A stretch of DNA of 64,000 nucleotides from Colias croceus (lineage: Eukaryota; Arthropoda; Insecta; Lepidoptera; Pieridae), in NCBI RefSeq assembly GCF_905220415.1, contig NC_059568.1, forward strand, positions 6,944,001 to 7,008,000, in the 5' to 3' direction. Shown piece by piece: positions 48,118 through 60,392 of the stretch; the stretch's first letter is position 1; each line of letters begins with the position of its first letter. A model generated the notes under the pieces. It worked only from the letters and a program-made list of their open reading frames with translations, had not been told where the DNA came from and did not search any database. The position numbers were made by a program, and so were the translations under genes.

Positions 48118-48288
48118 TCTTATTAATATTATAAAATAACTCTGTCTGTCTGTCTCTTTTTCACGCCTAAACCACCAAATATGAATTTTCGTACAAATTC
48201 TGTTCCAGACCTGAACGGGACGGGACCGGAACGGGAACTATCCGAGTTTTAATTTTTACTACGTAGACAAATACGGGTGATAAGCTAG
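48118..48288 (+). mobile_element. Helitron-like element with short TCTG run
   Basis: TCTTATTAATATTATAAAAT start followed by CTGTCTGTCTGTCTC, and GGGTGATAAGCTAG end before T. Confidence 0.6.
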
Positions 48289-49634
48289 TTTACGAGTAGA
48301 TAGATTGTTAACCATGATTAAATCTACACAATAATTGACATAGAAATAAATAAGTACTAAGTTGAGATTAATGGGGACATTATTTTCAGAAACGCGCAAG
48401 TCGTAAACATTTTCTTAAGAAATTTCAGAGCACCGAAAGCAAACATTAATATATGTTGTTATTTGAAACGACGCAGCCGCTAGTGATTCACGTGTTTATA
48501 TTTACGAGATACTATAATTCGTAATTCGTATGCGGTTTCCCGAAGCTTAGACCTAATTTTTCTTATGAAATTGATAAAAATTCTGGTACCACCTTTTGAG
48601 TTTTAATGCGTACCTAATAATGTTTGAGAACCATCAAATCAAAAAATTTTATCCTTGTTATCTCTGTTAGCTACCACAATCGAGACTTTCGTACACGAAA
48701 TTATTGGGCGTCTCATCAAAATAAAGCTAAAAACGGAAAATTAGCTTGATAGTAGTCACTTGCAAAAATGGGCGATGTCTCCTGAACTAATAGTCTACTT
48801 GTATTCTTTAATATTCTTTTTCTTCGTCAATACAATAATATCTATGGCAGCGAGTCGTAACCAGAATCATAAATTTGTTTAATTTTCCTTCAGTAACTTA
48901 ATCTAACAATAATGTGACGAACATTCTCTATACTAAACATTTAAGTAAAATTTGTAATAAGTATACATCTAGAACGATGTGCCGAGTCTATGTTACAATA
49001 TTTTCCATCAGGAACTCAGGTTGATATGTATTGAAGGTGTGATATGCACGAGACTTCTTATATTTAGAGCGCTCTACATCTGAAGCTCAGTTTCGCAATG
49101 AGCTTGTAAGCGTGGGCGCATGACATCGGCCTTGCATAGATTATAACAAACAGATTCGTACAACATTGTGAACTCATGGTTATAACATATTGTTAGGAAG
49201 ATCTCATACTATGATAGATTCCATCATAAAAATTAACGTACCTAAATACGTATAAATTAATAATTATATATACCTGTACCTATATAAGTTATAAGAACAG
49301 TACATTATGGATAAACACCATAAACAAGAATATTCTTATTTATACCTTACATATATATATAGAAAAAACAGCAGCTTTGATCTTCTCGTGCCCGGGTAAA
49401 AAGTAGCTATATATTATTCTAGTCCATAATCTATTTGCATACTAAATTTCAATCAAAGACCTACATTGTTGAGAGTGCGATACAAATGATGAATAGAGCT
49501 CATAAAACAAACATCCAGAATGCAGTAAAGGTAATAAAATTAATAATTAGATGTTTTTGAATCTCTTATCAAAAAGTCGAATAATTCATTTTGCTAGATG
49601 CTCATAAAATTATACTCTTAGTTTTATATCTTCT
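48289..49634. other. AT-rich non-coding DNA
   Basis: Nothing identifiable beyond low-complexity AT stretches; no frame with coding character. Confidence 0.35.
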
Positions 49635-49976
49635 TCTATAATATAAAAATGAATCGCAAAATGTGTTGGTAAGCGCATAACTCGAGAACGGCTGAACCTA
49701 TTTCGATAAATCTTTTTTTATTATATTCCTTGAAGTACGAGGATGGTTCTTATGTAGAGAAAACGTAAATATGTACCACGGGCGAAGCCGGGGCGGACCG
49801 CTTGTCTATAATATAAAAAAATGAATCCCAAAATGTGTTGGTAAGCGCATAACTTGAGAATGGCTGAACCGATTTCGTTAATTCTTTTTTTATTATATTC
49901 CTTGAAGTACGAGGATGGTTCTTATGTAGAGAAAACTTAAATATGTACCACGGGCGAAGCCGGGGCGGACCGCTAG
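49635..49976 (+). mobile_element. Head-to-tail dimer of a Helitron-like element
   Basis: Two copies of about 170 bp abut without spacer: 49635-49804 ends GGCGGACCGCTTG and 49805 immediately restarts TCTATAATATAAAAAAATG, ending GCGGACCGCTAG at 49976. Rolling-circle transposition readily makes tandem copies. Confidence 0.75.
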
Positions 49977-50266
49977 TTAAAGATATAACTATGATTTATT
50001 CTTTGACATCGTAACATTCTGGTAAATTGCTCGACAGGTAAGCGCCGATTTCAACAAGAAGCCCTACATAACAAGTTATTTACAGATTCCACTAATTTGA
50101 CAGTAGGTATATGTGGCAGGTACAATACCTGCAGTATTTAGTATACCACTAAGCTTAGCCACTAAGTATTACCTACTACCTATATGAAATGTGTGGGTAC
50201 CTAGCGTCAATCTATCTAGAGTCGAATATTATAAGAGATTTACTTCTTTCTGTGACTGGGATATTT

Positions 50267-50309
50267 TTAACCGACTTCAAAAAAAAGGAGGAGGTTATCA
50301 ATTCGGCCG

Positions 50310-50345
<36 letters not shown>

Positions 50346-50510
50346 ATGTACACCGATTACTCCGAGGTTTCTGAACCGATTTACGTGATTCTTTTTTTGT
50401 TCGATGCGGGATGGTGTCGAATTGGTCCCATAAAAATTTTATTCGGCTAGGCCTAGTAGTTTTTATTTTATGAGCATTTTTGTCTGTACTCGATGACTTA
50501 ATTTCAATGT
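50267..50510 (+). mobile_element. ACCGACTTCAAA-type repeat
   Basis: ACCGACTTCAAAAAAAAGGA then a poly(T) run and CCGATTACTCCGAGGTTTC. An inverted relative is at 61949-62208. The family ends share ACCGACTTCAAA. Confidence 0.6.
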
Positions 50511-50722
50511 AGCAAGTAACTTTGATTCACTTCCCGGTAACCGATTGAGCTGAAATTTTGTATACGAATGTAAATTGGATAGCGATGAAACATTATCATG
50601 ACATGGAGCTGATCTGATGATGGAATCGGAAGGTGGCCATAGGAACTCAGTAATATATTGACTCAACTTTATCGAGTTTGGGCTCGTTTGATTCGTGTTG
50701 AAAAATACACTAAAAAGTATTA

Positions 50723-51012
50723 AATAAAAATAACTGCGTTAAAAACAACCGACTTCAAAAACGGAAAAGTAAGAAATAAAAAAGATTTGATATTATTAAT
50801 TACTACATATTATTTTTATGTGCTATTTATTAAATAGGTTTGAAGTCGGTGCCAAACACTAAGCACTTAGTATTAAGCCCATGCACCGACATCAAACCTT
50901 TTTAGTAAATAGCACATAAAAATAATATGTAGTAATTAATAATATCAAATCTTTTTTATTTCTTACTTTTCCGTTTTTGAAGTCGGTTGTTTTTAACGCA
51001 GTTATTTTTATT
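50723..51012. repeat. 130-bp near-perfect palindrome with ACCGACTTCAAA
   Basis: Arms 50723-50852 and 50883-51012 match with three mismatches seen, spacer 30 bp that itself holds ACTAAGCACTTAGT. Each arm contains GCGTTAAAAACAACCGACTT, the terminus of the family at 50267 and 61949, so it looks like two ends fused head-to-head. Confidence 0.85.
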
Positions 51013-51348
51013 CTTATATTGTGCGTAAGTTCTTCCATTAATTTGGCCTCAAATATATTTCTAAGGACATTATTTATCCCTACCAATAATATTATGTATC
51101 CCATTCCCTAGGAATATTTTTTTTATATTTTGACCATTTTCCAAGCAATATTATAATTAGAATGAGAAGTCACTAATCGAAATTGCATTGGAAAAAGTGA
51201 AATTGCAATCTGTCTCTTGCAGAAAGTATCTTCCACCTGTTACCTCCGTTGTACGGTGTACCCCAGACAGATCCTAGCTATATTTTATTCATTGAGTTTA
51301 TTCATAGAGCATACATAGAGCTGCTTGAAAAAGATTTTCCGTTTTTTT

Positions 51349-51546
51349 GAAGTGAAACTCCTTTAACGGTGTTGGAAAAAAAATAGTGTAACATTTTTTC
51401 GTTACGCGCGACATTTTTCCGTTACGCGCCATCTTTTTCTTATCCCTACCACGCGTGATTCGACGACGTATTTCTGTAAAGTTGCGTAGAGTTAATTATT
51501 TTTTGAAAAAAAAAGGTCATAAAGAAGTTTCACTTCTTACGTGTGT
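51349..51546. mobile_element. Small MITE with GAAGTGAAACT ends
   Basis: GAAGTGAAACTCCTTTA and its complement TAAAGAAGTTTCACTTC. Interior matches the inverted interior of 28750-28925 (CCCTACCACGCGTGATTCG). Confidence 0.7.
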
Positions 51547-52326
51547 ACACACACACATTTTTTTTTAACTAGGTATCTAGACTGTGGGCTCTGCGTACTA
51601 TCATATTGGTGCTCTCCCTTTCTTTATAATATGGTTTAACTCTACTTTTAGAGAACCAGTAAATTAATTAATGAACCTTTTATAGAAAGTTATTTTTTGG
51701 ATATTGCTTATAGAGCCTTGCATGGAGCCGCGTTCGATATATTGTATAGATTTATTATACAAAATATTATGAAGTTTTTTTTATGTAAACTCCAACAAAA
51801 AGCAGGCGACTCACTTTCTGCAAGGTTGTCACCACTCATTAGCGTTCGCAATGTCGGGGATTTTACAAGCGTTTTGCTGGTTTCCGAGAAACGAATAGGC
51901 TTTCTTCTTGAAGATGCTCATGTCATAAATAATTTGGAAACACCGAAACAGGTAACTTAATCTACAACTGCGTTGTTCTTGCCAACAAATGTCTTGAGAA
52001 ATGCACAGTAGACGAGTACTACGTATGTTGTATGATGTGTACTTCTATCTCTTAAAAGTCGGCTAAGGGAGAAAATGGTAGAGTCAAGTGGAGGAACCGG
52101 TAATTGCTTGTGCTAAGAGGCGATTCACCAATGTCCGATATATCCGCGGCTGATTCATACCGATTAATATCTTATAAAAATAGATTTTATGCGTAAAACA
52201 TGACGAATTTTTAGTGGTGCCATGGACTAATAAAATCAAGTGGACTGACGATTGTCATACTAGAGATCGTACCCCGTAATTTCAGCCTATTACTAGATGG
52301 CGCTCTGATTTGAGCTTTTTATTTAA

Positions 52327-53003
52327 CTAGCTTTTACCCGCGGCTTCGCTCGCGTTAAGAAGTATTAATATTAATTAGGTATATTTTTTGCGGCTTTGGT
52401 ACTTTTGTTTAGCGTATGTAAAAACTTAGGGCCTACAAAACTACAAAACTTTCATCACATATTTTATCCCCTTAGAGGTGGAATTTATCAAAATCCTTAG
52501 GGAATGCCTACGTCATAGTAGCTTTATGCATGCAAAGTCTAAGCCCAATCGGTATAAAATTGACATAGTTTCATACAAACTATCATCCCTTATTTAATCC
52601 TCTTGGGGGTAGAATTGATTCAAATCCTTTCTTAGGGGATACCTACCTGCATGCCAAATTTCACCCCGATCCGTCCAGTGGTTTGGGCTGTGCAGTCACC
52701 TTTGAGTTTTATATATTATATAGATGATTGAGATTTATATGGGCAGAACGTCTACGTCATAATGATCTATCTACATGCCCAATTTCATGCAAATACATCC
52801 AAGGAATAAAAAGTTTCATACAAACTTCTATCCCCAATTTTACCCCTTTAGGGCATGAATTTTCTAAAATCCTTTCTTAGGGGACGCCTACGTTATGACA
52901 TCTACCTGCATGCCAAATTTCAGCCCGATACGTCCAGTGGTTTGGGCTGTGCGTTGATAGATCACTATATCAGTCACCTTTGAGTTTTATTTATATAGAT
53001 TTG
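52327..53003 (-). mobile_element. Helitron-like element with a duplicated inner segment
   Basis: CTAG at 52327 and GCTTTTACCCGCGGCTTCGC hairpin open it. A first terminus-like ATTATATAGA lies at 52724 before T, and a second copy of CCAGTGGTTTGGGCTGTGC and CAGTCACCTTTGAGTTTTAT ends near 53003. It is probably two nested or tandem copies. Confidence 0.6.
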
Positions 53004-53136
53004 CAGTTTTAAAAGCGCCACTAGTGACCAATTTTAGAACTAAGGAAACAGCAAACTATTCGATTTTCAATTATTACATCTAGAGGGCGTTGTTTTAAAA
53101 ACTCAGGTGTTTTTGAATTATTATTTTAGTTTTTAG

Positions 53137-53388
53137 TTAAGAGCGTTCATGCTCCTCACAGGGCTTAGTGCAGTTACGAATTGGCGTGTTGGTGTTATCA
53201 AGTTTGGGTCGCTGGCTAAGACATGCTGGACATTTCCAAGAAGACTTCTTTTCAGGTATAAACATGGCATAAAATCTCTTATCGTTGGTTCCAGCGCACT
53301 GCAAGTCATACGCTAAAGAACATAGGGAGCATCTAAGGAAGTGAGTACCTTTAATAAGGTTTCGACACCCACTACAAACATTCGACAT
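53137..53388 (-). pseudogene. PHD-finger-like fragment, probably from a LINE ORF1
   Basis: ATG at 53388, 83 codons. Zinc-ligand pattern CSGC, then RCSLC, YDLQC and WKCPAC, followed by RPKLDNTNTPIRNC. A PHD finger with a C-terminal NTNTP run recalls ORF1 proteins of some lepidopteran retroelements, where a coiled coil follows; here the frame ends. The frame is open upstream to 53589 without clear homology. A short host gene cannot be excluded. Confidence 0.45.
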
Positions 53389-53832
53389 AGTGATCAGAGT
53401 AGTGTATATCTGTGGCATCTGGGAGAAACCTGTTAACTCCATTTTTGGCAAAATTTTGTTAGATACATGTTTGATAAGTACAGAAAGCGCAGATTTTTTT
53501 GATCCAGGCGTGATATCTTTACGTCCACGGGAAGCAGGTGAAAAAAAATGGTACACTCCTGTTAAATCCAAGATTTTTGCTACAATCAAGATATATTATA
53601 ATTATCATTAATATATCATAGTAACTTTTGATGCCAAACCTGATAACTAATATAACAAGTACATAAATGTTAATTCCAAGCTTTATGCCTATGGACTAAA
53701 ACTTGTTAAGTCCCAGTTACCGCGTATGTACCTACCAAAAACATGAGATACCTACATGTTAATTATTGAAACTTATCAGATTTGGATTTATATTTCCAAT
53801 TTGGTACATATATGACTAGTAAATAACAAAAA

Positions 53833-55041
53833 TACAGTGTTATTTTAATGTAAATATCTATTTATTTTCATTAATATTTATATTTTAAAAATAACCACCT
53901 TTAGCTTTAATACAAAGTCTAACGTTTCCTGAAGTTTTCGACGATTTTCCGTAGCTCCTCTTCAGATATTTTGTTCCACTCACGAGTAAGTGTTCCAGCA
54001 TTCAGCGCGTCTACACTTCTGTGTGAAGTTGCACAGGCACTCGCCTCTAGAATTGACCATACGCTATAATCCATTTCATTAAGGTCTAGTGAATATAGAG
54101 GGCGTTCCTTGGAAATTATGAACTCTGGGAAATGGTCCATACACCACTGCTGCACATTTGAGACCCTGTGAGATGGAGCAGAGTCCTGTTGAAAAGTCCA
54201 CGTTTGGTCGCCAAAGTGCTGCTGGCTCCAAGGAAGAACTACACTCTCCAAAATATCGCGTCGGTTTATTTCTTGATTCATTTTCACACCTTTTTTACGA
54301 AAACGAGAGGAGGTTTTCCTGTTGAGCAAATGCCACGGCAAACCATGACTGCATCAGGTTTTTGCCGATGGGGGATAATTGATGTGGCTCCAGGGCGACT
54401 AGAAGAGTAAACTCTATCGTTTTGGAGGGTATGAGACTGTTCAATCGGAAAAATTTCTGCATCTATGAAAAAAATATTTTTCCACGCTCCACCAGCGGAG
54501 CGCGCTTTCAGTAAGCGACATCTTTCAAGGCGTATTTTCATTTTTATCATCCAAATCGCTGCGCTTTTCGCAGCTTGTATGCTGTTAACTTGAGCTCATT
54601 TTTAACAACTCGTTGCAACGTTGAATGACTTACACCTAAATCTCAAGCCATTTTTATTACCTTGGCTTGTGGATTGCGGGTCAATCTTTATTTGACGATA
54701 TGTCGAAGCCAAGGCATCCTCACAGTTCTTTTTCTGCCTCTTCCCGGAAGATCACCAAGATGGCCAAGCTCATCGTAACGTTTAATAGCAGAAGAAACTA
54801 ACTGCCGACTGATACCGAGAAGTCGCAGTAGGTATCTCGCACTGCCGCTTACCAGCCTCATATAAGGATATTATTGCAAACAATTACTATTTCTAATTTA
54901 TTCTATTCACAAATAACTTTAAGTTGGCGCCAAATCATGTGAAAATAATTATTACCTAAAAAATAAAAGCAACGCAGCAAGTCCCATTTTTTAAATTTAT
55001 TATTTTCAAAATTTTCAACGTAATTTAGAACCACCCTGTAT
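53833..55041 (-). mobile_element. Degenerate mariner/Tc1-type transposon
   Basis: The right end at about 55025-55041 reads ACCACCCTGTATATTA, complement of TATACAGGGTGGT, a typical mariner terminus. The left end is probably TACAGTGTTATTTT at about 53833. A broken transposase lies between. Confidence 0.6.
53890..54895 (-). pseudogene. Broken mariner/Tc1-family transposase
   Basis: Catalyses cut-and-paste transposition when intact. Remains are readable in three frames. N-terminal helix-turn-helix region near 54880-54700; middle part with FFIDAEIFPIEQ and DRVYSSSRP (54480-54400); C-terminal part with TWTFQQDSAPSHR (second catalytic Asp), PLYSLDLNEMDYSVWSILEA (the usual third-acid region) and EELRKIVENFRKR (54210-53930). 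Several frameshifts and stop codons, for example at 54541 and 54661, make it dead. The Q-Q-D-S-A-P-S-H box is diagnostic for the superfamily. Confidence 0.8.
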
Positions 55042-55069
55042 ATTACCTGTTATCTTTTGTATTGCATTG

Positions 55070-55200
55070 GCTCAAAAATCTACCCATAAAGAAATCCACC
55101 ACAAGTTTCTCGTGCCAGGTCACACTCATTTAGAGTGTGACGGTGATCATGCGTTGATAGAAAGATTTGTTAAAAAGAGTACAACCCGAATATTGCAGTT
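55070..55200 (+). pseudogene. Degenerate protein fragment with HHKFLVPGHTHLECDGDHAL
   Basis: Open reading on the plus strand gives IHHKFLVPGHTHLECDGDHA then LIERFVKKS and loses frame. The GHT-x-x-x-x-D-x-x-HA-x-IE pattern is reminiscent of repeat-associated insect proteins, but I cannot name the family. No start or end is visible. Confidence 0.3.
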
Positions 55201-55629
55201 CCTCAGGATTGGGTGAATGGTATAAAAATGACAAGCAAAAATTTCTCGGTGAAATTTATGACACAAACCGAATTTTAAGCCCGGCATTCACTACACGCAC
55301 CGCGAGCCGAGCCCCGAGCCGTACCAATCCGTGGACAAATCCGTCATCGCCCACACACTACACGAGCGCAGAGTTGTAGTCCAGTCGACTGTGAACTTTG
55401 GTGAGCCTTGCACGTATCTATCCTACCACGAAAAAAAGCTCTCTGGCTCTAGTAGTCGGTGCAATATTTTTAACGCAGAAAAAAAGCGCGTGTGGGCAAA
55501 GGAATGGCTGAAACAACGAAGAAAAAAAGAACGAACGAACTAGAACTGCATATTTGTTTAACTTTTTTCAATTAAAATAATATACAATTTATAATAATAA
55601 TGACCGATACGAGTAATTTTTATATTTGA

Positions 55630-55830
55630 CTAGCTGCTCCCCGCGGTTTCACCCCCGTGGCTCCACTCCTGATGGTCGTAGCGTGATGATAATATAATAT
55701 AGCCTTATAACCTTCCTCGATAAATGAGCTTTCTAACACCGAAATAATTTTTCAAATCGAATCAGTAGTTCCCGAGTTTAGCGCGTTCAAACAAACAAAC
55801 AAACTCTTCAACTTTATAATATTAGTATAC
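55630..55830 (-). mobile_element. Helitron-like element, inverted (copy A family)
   Basis: CTAG at 55630, then CTGCTCCCCGCGGTTTC hairpin, internal AACAAACAAACAAACTCTTC and inverted 5' end CTTTATAATATTAGTATA. Confidence 0.7.
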
Positions 55831-56521
55831 TTAATGATCTAAGATTAAGATTAGTATAGATTGGGTGAAAGCGCATATTTTACTCTATGGTAGTTTTCCA
55901 ATTACAGCACTAGAGCGCATTGTGCGGCTTAATGCTTAACGTTGAATGTTTCAACTACATACAGCAACGCTTCGCACAATCGAGCACTCAAAAGTAATGT
56001 TTTCGCGTGATGCGTGCAATCGATGCCAACTCAGTGACAGAAAATTAACAAGTGTTTTCCCCTTTAGTACGGTTGTCGGTTTGCACTCGCAGCAAAACGC
56101 ATACTTGCTCTGTGGCATTCGCACGTTTCCAGCGCTAGTCATTTTTATACTTTTTTATTGTGTATTAAATGCGTTTATATCTTCCTAAATGACTCTCATT
56201 AACCTTCTTAAAGATTCAGCCAGTCAGGAGCCATCCTGCCTCTAAACTTGGATGACTAAATTCCTTACACTTTTCTAAAATATGTAGCGATCACTAAATA
56301 ATCTTGAAATTTAGTGGCTCAATTGAAGATGGTGTAAGTAATAAGTGCATAGGTGGGTACCTATAGGTCTACCAGAATCTGATGGCATATTTATATTTAA
56401 GAAATAAAAGATTTTCATGTGGCAACTTATTTGACAACTATCAAATTGGTTGTCAAATTATTTGTCTTTTTTGCAGTTGATAAATAATTTTTAGGATTTT
56501 GTCTAAAAAATCTTCGAAAAT

Positions 56522-56630
56522 GTCGAAAAAGCCGCTGTGATCACAAGCAAGAGGTGTTGTTTATAATGTGTATAGAAAAATATTTGATGAAGAAGGGTCA
56601 AACACATCACAATTTTCAATTTAGAAGATT
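56522..56630 (+). pseudogene. Short transposase-like N-terminal relic
   Basis: Reads MSKKPL, a stop, then SQARGVVYNVYRKIFDEEGS and NTSQFSI. Such SKK...QARGVV-x-NVY starts occur in repeat-encoded proteins of Lepidoptera; identification is weak and the frame is broken. Confidence 0.25.
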
Positions 56631-56835
56631 TTATTGGTAAATTGGACTTACCCGCTTTGATACTTTTAATTAAAAAATATTATATGTAGGTAACTATAAT
56701 ATTGTTTGTTGATTGGAATATAATTTTATGAAAACTTATTACAGGAGTTTCCAATACGGCTATTCGTCAAGTCCAAGCTGTCCAAGTCAATTTTATAATG
56801 TGTGTATCTGTTAATACTTACGAAAATAAACATAG

Positions 56836-58864
56836 TTCTTTTGGATTACACCTGGTCTTCTGAAATGTATTCGCCATAGAGATAAACTGTACCGTAAACA
56901 TAAGAAAAACCCAGAAGATAATCAGGACAAATTAATCTTCCAACGCTACAGAACCTTCTGTAATAAGAGAACTAAACGGGAATACGAACATACCAAATTT
57001 CAGAAGATCAGGAATAATCCAAGGGCCGCGTGGAATGTTATCAAGGAGCTGTCAGGAATTAAAACAAGGGAGTCTTATGCAAGTAATTTACTGAATCGGT
57101 TCACCTGTAAAAAGTCATCTGTCAATGCCGTCAATAATTATTTTGCTAATGTGGGTAAAGATATGGCTTATAAAATTATTCACAGTACTCGGAGTGCTTC
57201 CTCAAATTATTGTAATACCCCTGAGGCTTTTCCACAAAACTCTTCTCAATCTTCTATAAATTCGATGGTACTACTGAGTATCGACAATGATGAAATCCAT
57301 AAAATTATTTGCAATCTTAAAGACAAATGTGCTGTTGGCTAGGATGGGATACCCACGTCTGTCCTTAAATCGGCGAGGCATATACTCGTTCCTATTCTCT
57401 GTTACGTTTTTAACCTTTCCATCTCAAAAGGCATTTTTCCTACTGTATTTAAGAGAGCTGTTGTCCACCCGATCTTCAAGAGTGGAGATAGAGATGGTGT
57501 CTCTAATTACCGCCCAATATCTGTGCTTTCAGCTATTTCTAAAATCTTCGAAAAAGTGTTAAATAATAGGCTCCTTACTTTTCTTAACACCAATAATTTA
57601 CTATCAAAAAATCAATTCGGTTTTAGACGTGGCCTATCCACGGAAGATGCTCTGTTGTCTTTGACCAATAGCATAATAAATAATTTTGAAGAACAAACGA
57701 AATCTGTTACTCTTTTTTTAGACCTCTCTAAAGCATTCGACACTGTCTCTATCTCTATTCTTATATCTAAATTGGAACGCTGTGGTATTCGTGGCTCTGT
57801 TCTGGATATTTTTGGTAGTTATCTTTCTGAACGTACGCAGTGTGTAGTTATTGATGATATTGTTAGTGAGCTTGAACCAGTTACTTTTGGCGTACCACAG
57901 GGCAGCGTCTTAGGACCTACCCTGTTTCTAATTTACATAAATGATCTGTGTAATTTGTCTCTTAACAACTGTAAAATAATTTCTTATGCCGATGATACTG
58001 CTTTGATTATCCATGCCCGAACTTGGGAGGAGGTTCGTAATGTTGCTGAAAATGCTCTAAAGATTGTTCAAGACTGGCTTCGACAAAACCTTCTCACGCT
58101 TAATATTGTTAAAAGTAAATACATAACTTTTGCCCCCAAACTTTCTTCCCTGCCTCCCTCAAGTTTCAACATATCCGCACATGATTGTCTCAAGAGCGAC
58201 CCTAGTGATCAATGCAATTGTATAAGTCTTGAAAGAGCCACTAGCTTGAGATATCTGGGCGTTACAATCGATCAAATGTTCTCGTGGAAGCAGCAGATCG
58301 ATACTGTATGCTCTAAAATCAGAAAATTAACATTTGTGCTTAAACGCCTCAGAGGAGTCCTTGATATCTGTTACCTAAAAACTGTTTACTATGCATTGAT
58401 TCAGTCTGTTACCTCTTACTGTATAATATCCTGGGGAGGCTGTGTCAAATCTTTGATGATAAGACTGGAACGAGCCTAACGGGCTGTCCTCAAAGCTCTC
58501 GTTAACAAACCTCTCCGCTATCCGACCAGCGAATTATATGCTCTTTGCCAAGTTCCCACCGTAAGACAATTGTTTATTCTCAAAGTTGTTCTGAGGAAGC
58601 ACTCAGACACTGTGTAGTGTGTATGACTTGGACTTTATAAATACTAGGCGCAGAAACGACAGAGTATGCGTTATTAAATATCGCAGAACAGCAATAGCTA
58701 GTCGCCACTATCTTTTCATAAGTTCGTTAATCTTCTACAATAAAATTAATCAAGTCCTCAATATTTACCCACTCTGTCATTATAAGCTAAAAACCATACT
58801 CCTAAATTTGCTTCTATCCCTCTCGTATGATGAAACTGAACTTATTATTAAAACCACCATCTAA
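56836..58864 (+). pseudogene. LINE reverse transcriptase pseudogene
   Basis: Would copy LINE RNA into DNA. Readable: TPGLLKCIRHRDKLYRKHKK at the start, [62 protein letters not shown], the catalytic YADDT box, RYLGVTIDQMFSW and a C-terminal YDLDFINTRRRNDR segment. In-frame stops at 57340 (before DGIP), 58477 and 58615 and a frameshift near 58616 inactivate it. General jockey/CR1-like type; clade not fixed. The conserved catalytic box remains intact, so decay is moderate. Confidence 0.85.
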
Positions 58865-59205
58865 ACTTCTACATTTCTCACTCAACCTCACAAACTCACA
58901 TAATCTCACTCTCGCATACTCACACACATAACATTCACACACTCTCTCACAAACACATACCTGCACATTTTTGTCTTTTTAATTTTGTATAAGTAAATCG
59001 TCTTACTTACTTTTATCATTACTTTGTGTTTCTGTTTTGGAGATATGAATGTTAAAATTTAATTAGTGGAACTACTAATGTTTGGAGGCGGGCGTTGGCA
59101 CCTGTGCCGCAGCTTATTTAAGCTTTTATTATGGGTGCCATCGTGCATAAAGTTTTTGTAATGTGTTGTTGTGTTCCAAATAAACAATTTTGATTTGATT
59201 TTTGA
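56836..59205 (+). mobile_element. 5'-truncated LINE with TTTGATT-type tail
   Basis: Coding similarity starts abruptly at 56836 inside the linker before the reverse transcriptase. It ends with a long 3' UTR and AATAAACAATTTTGATTTGA near 59180-59205. No endonuclease domain remains. Base composition is AT-rich, unlike the young LINE at 21.9 kb. Confidence 0.75.
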
Positions 59206-60325
59206 TAGTTTTATTTTACTTTTATTTTATTTTATAAAAAATTATAAGCAGTCTAGTTTTCTATCGATATAACATCGATATTTTCACATGGCATAATGAT
59301 AATGAACATACAAATATAGGTATATGTAAATAATAATATGTATTACCTGTGTAAAAGTAATATGTATATTATACATGTAAGTATATGTACCTACATAATA
59401 TTAAGTGGATATCTCATTATTAAGTACAGTATTGTCCACTTATGTAATGTGACTAATGATATTGAGAACAAACTAAAAAATAAGCAGTATCAAGATCGTT
59501 CAGTCCATTTTCCCTAGGGTTGCACACTCAAAATTTTGATTTCCCTAATTGCCATCAGATTCTGGTTTACCTATACCACAGTTTTACTGTTCTGTGGTAC
59601 CTACTATTAACCTATTGTGTGAAGTGTGTGTGTACCGCCCCATACTACCTATGTATAGTCTGTCCACTATTTAGACAGCTTGCTTGCTTTTTGACAGCTC
59701 GACGGGTGATAGCGTAGACTGTAGACTTGGCGTAGACCAAGACGGGTGATAGGTACCAGAAGTGATGTACAAAAGATTATCGATTGTGATACTATTTCAA
59801 TTATAAATTCAAAATATTATCATAAATCGAATCAGGAACGTAAATAATAATTACAACGTAAACATACTAATAAGATATGTAATAATAAGACCTCATATGT
59901 ATGCATTTTATGTTAAAACTAAACTACTCTAATATTTTATTATTTATTGGTTTCTATCTTACAATTTGGTAGTCTTTATGTTTAAATTTATATAACATAA
60001 TAGAAGAGTTTTTCTGTATCGGATACATTTTACAGAGTATTTCTATCGATTATTATAATCTATCGACCCATCATTGAATAATTCTGTGTAGAAATCACTT
60101 AGTTGGCGGGGCATGTCCATGAAGTACAATAATTATTTGTATGACATTTTAACATACAATCTTTATCAATGAATAAGGAATCACATGGAAGTGACATACC
60201 TACAAAAAAAGTGTGGCCGGCGCCATATTGCGTGTAACAAAACATGGCGGTGTTTAGTGCCGAGAATATATCGATAAACATTATTATTTTTATCGATATA
60301 AAAATAATATTAATATATATTTTTT
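59206..60325. other. AT-rich non-coding DNA
   Basis: No supported gene or element; several short ATCGAT-type palindromes and AT runs only. Confidence 0.35.
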
Positions 60326-60362
60326 GAAGTTATTCTTCTTTTACGCCAAAGAAGTAACTTCT
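60326..60362. repeat. Minimal MITE remnant
   Basis: GAAGTTATTCTTCTTTTACG followed by CAAAGAAGTAACTTC: the two ends of the 28750-type MITE joined with almost no interior. Confidence 0.45.
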
Positions 60363-60392
60363 AACGCGTGTACATAAGTAGTAAGTACGCAC

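Noticed and set aside
51697..51960. 87-codon plus-strand frame
   Set aside because: No recognisable family or upstream signals; left out for lack of support.
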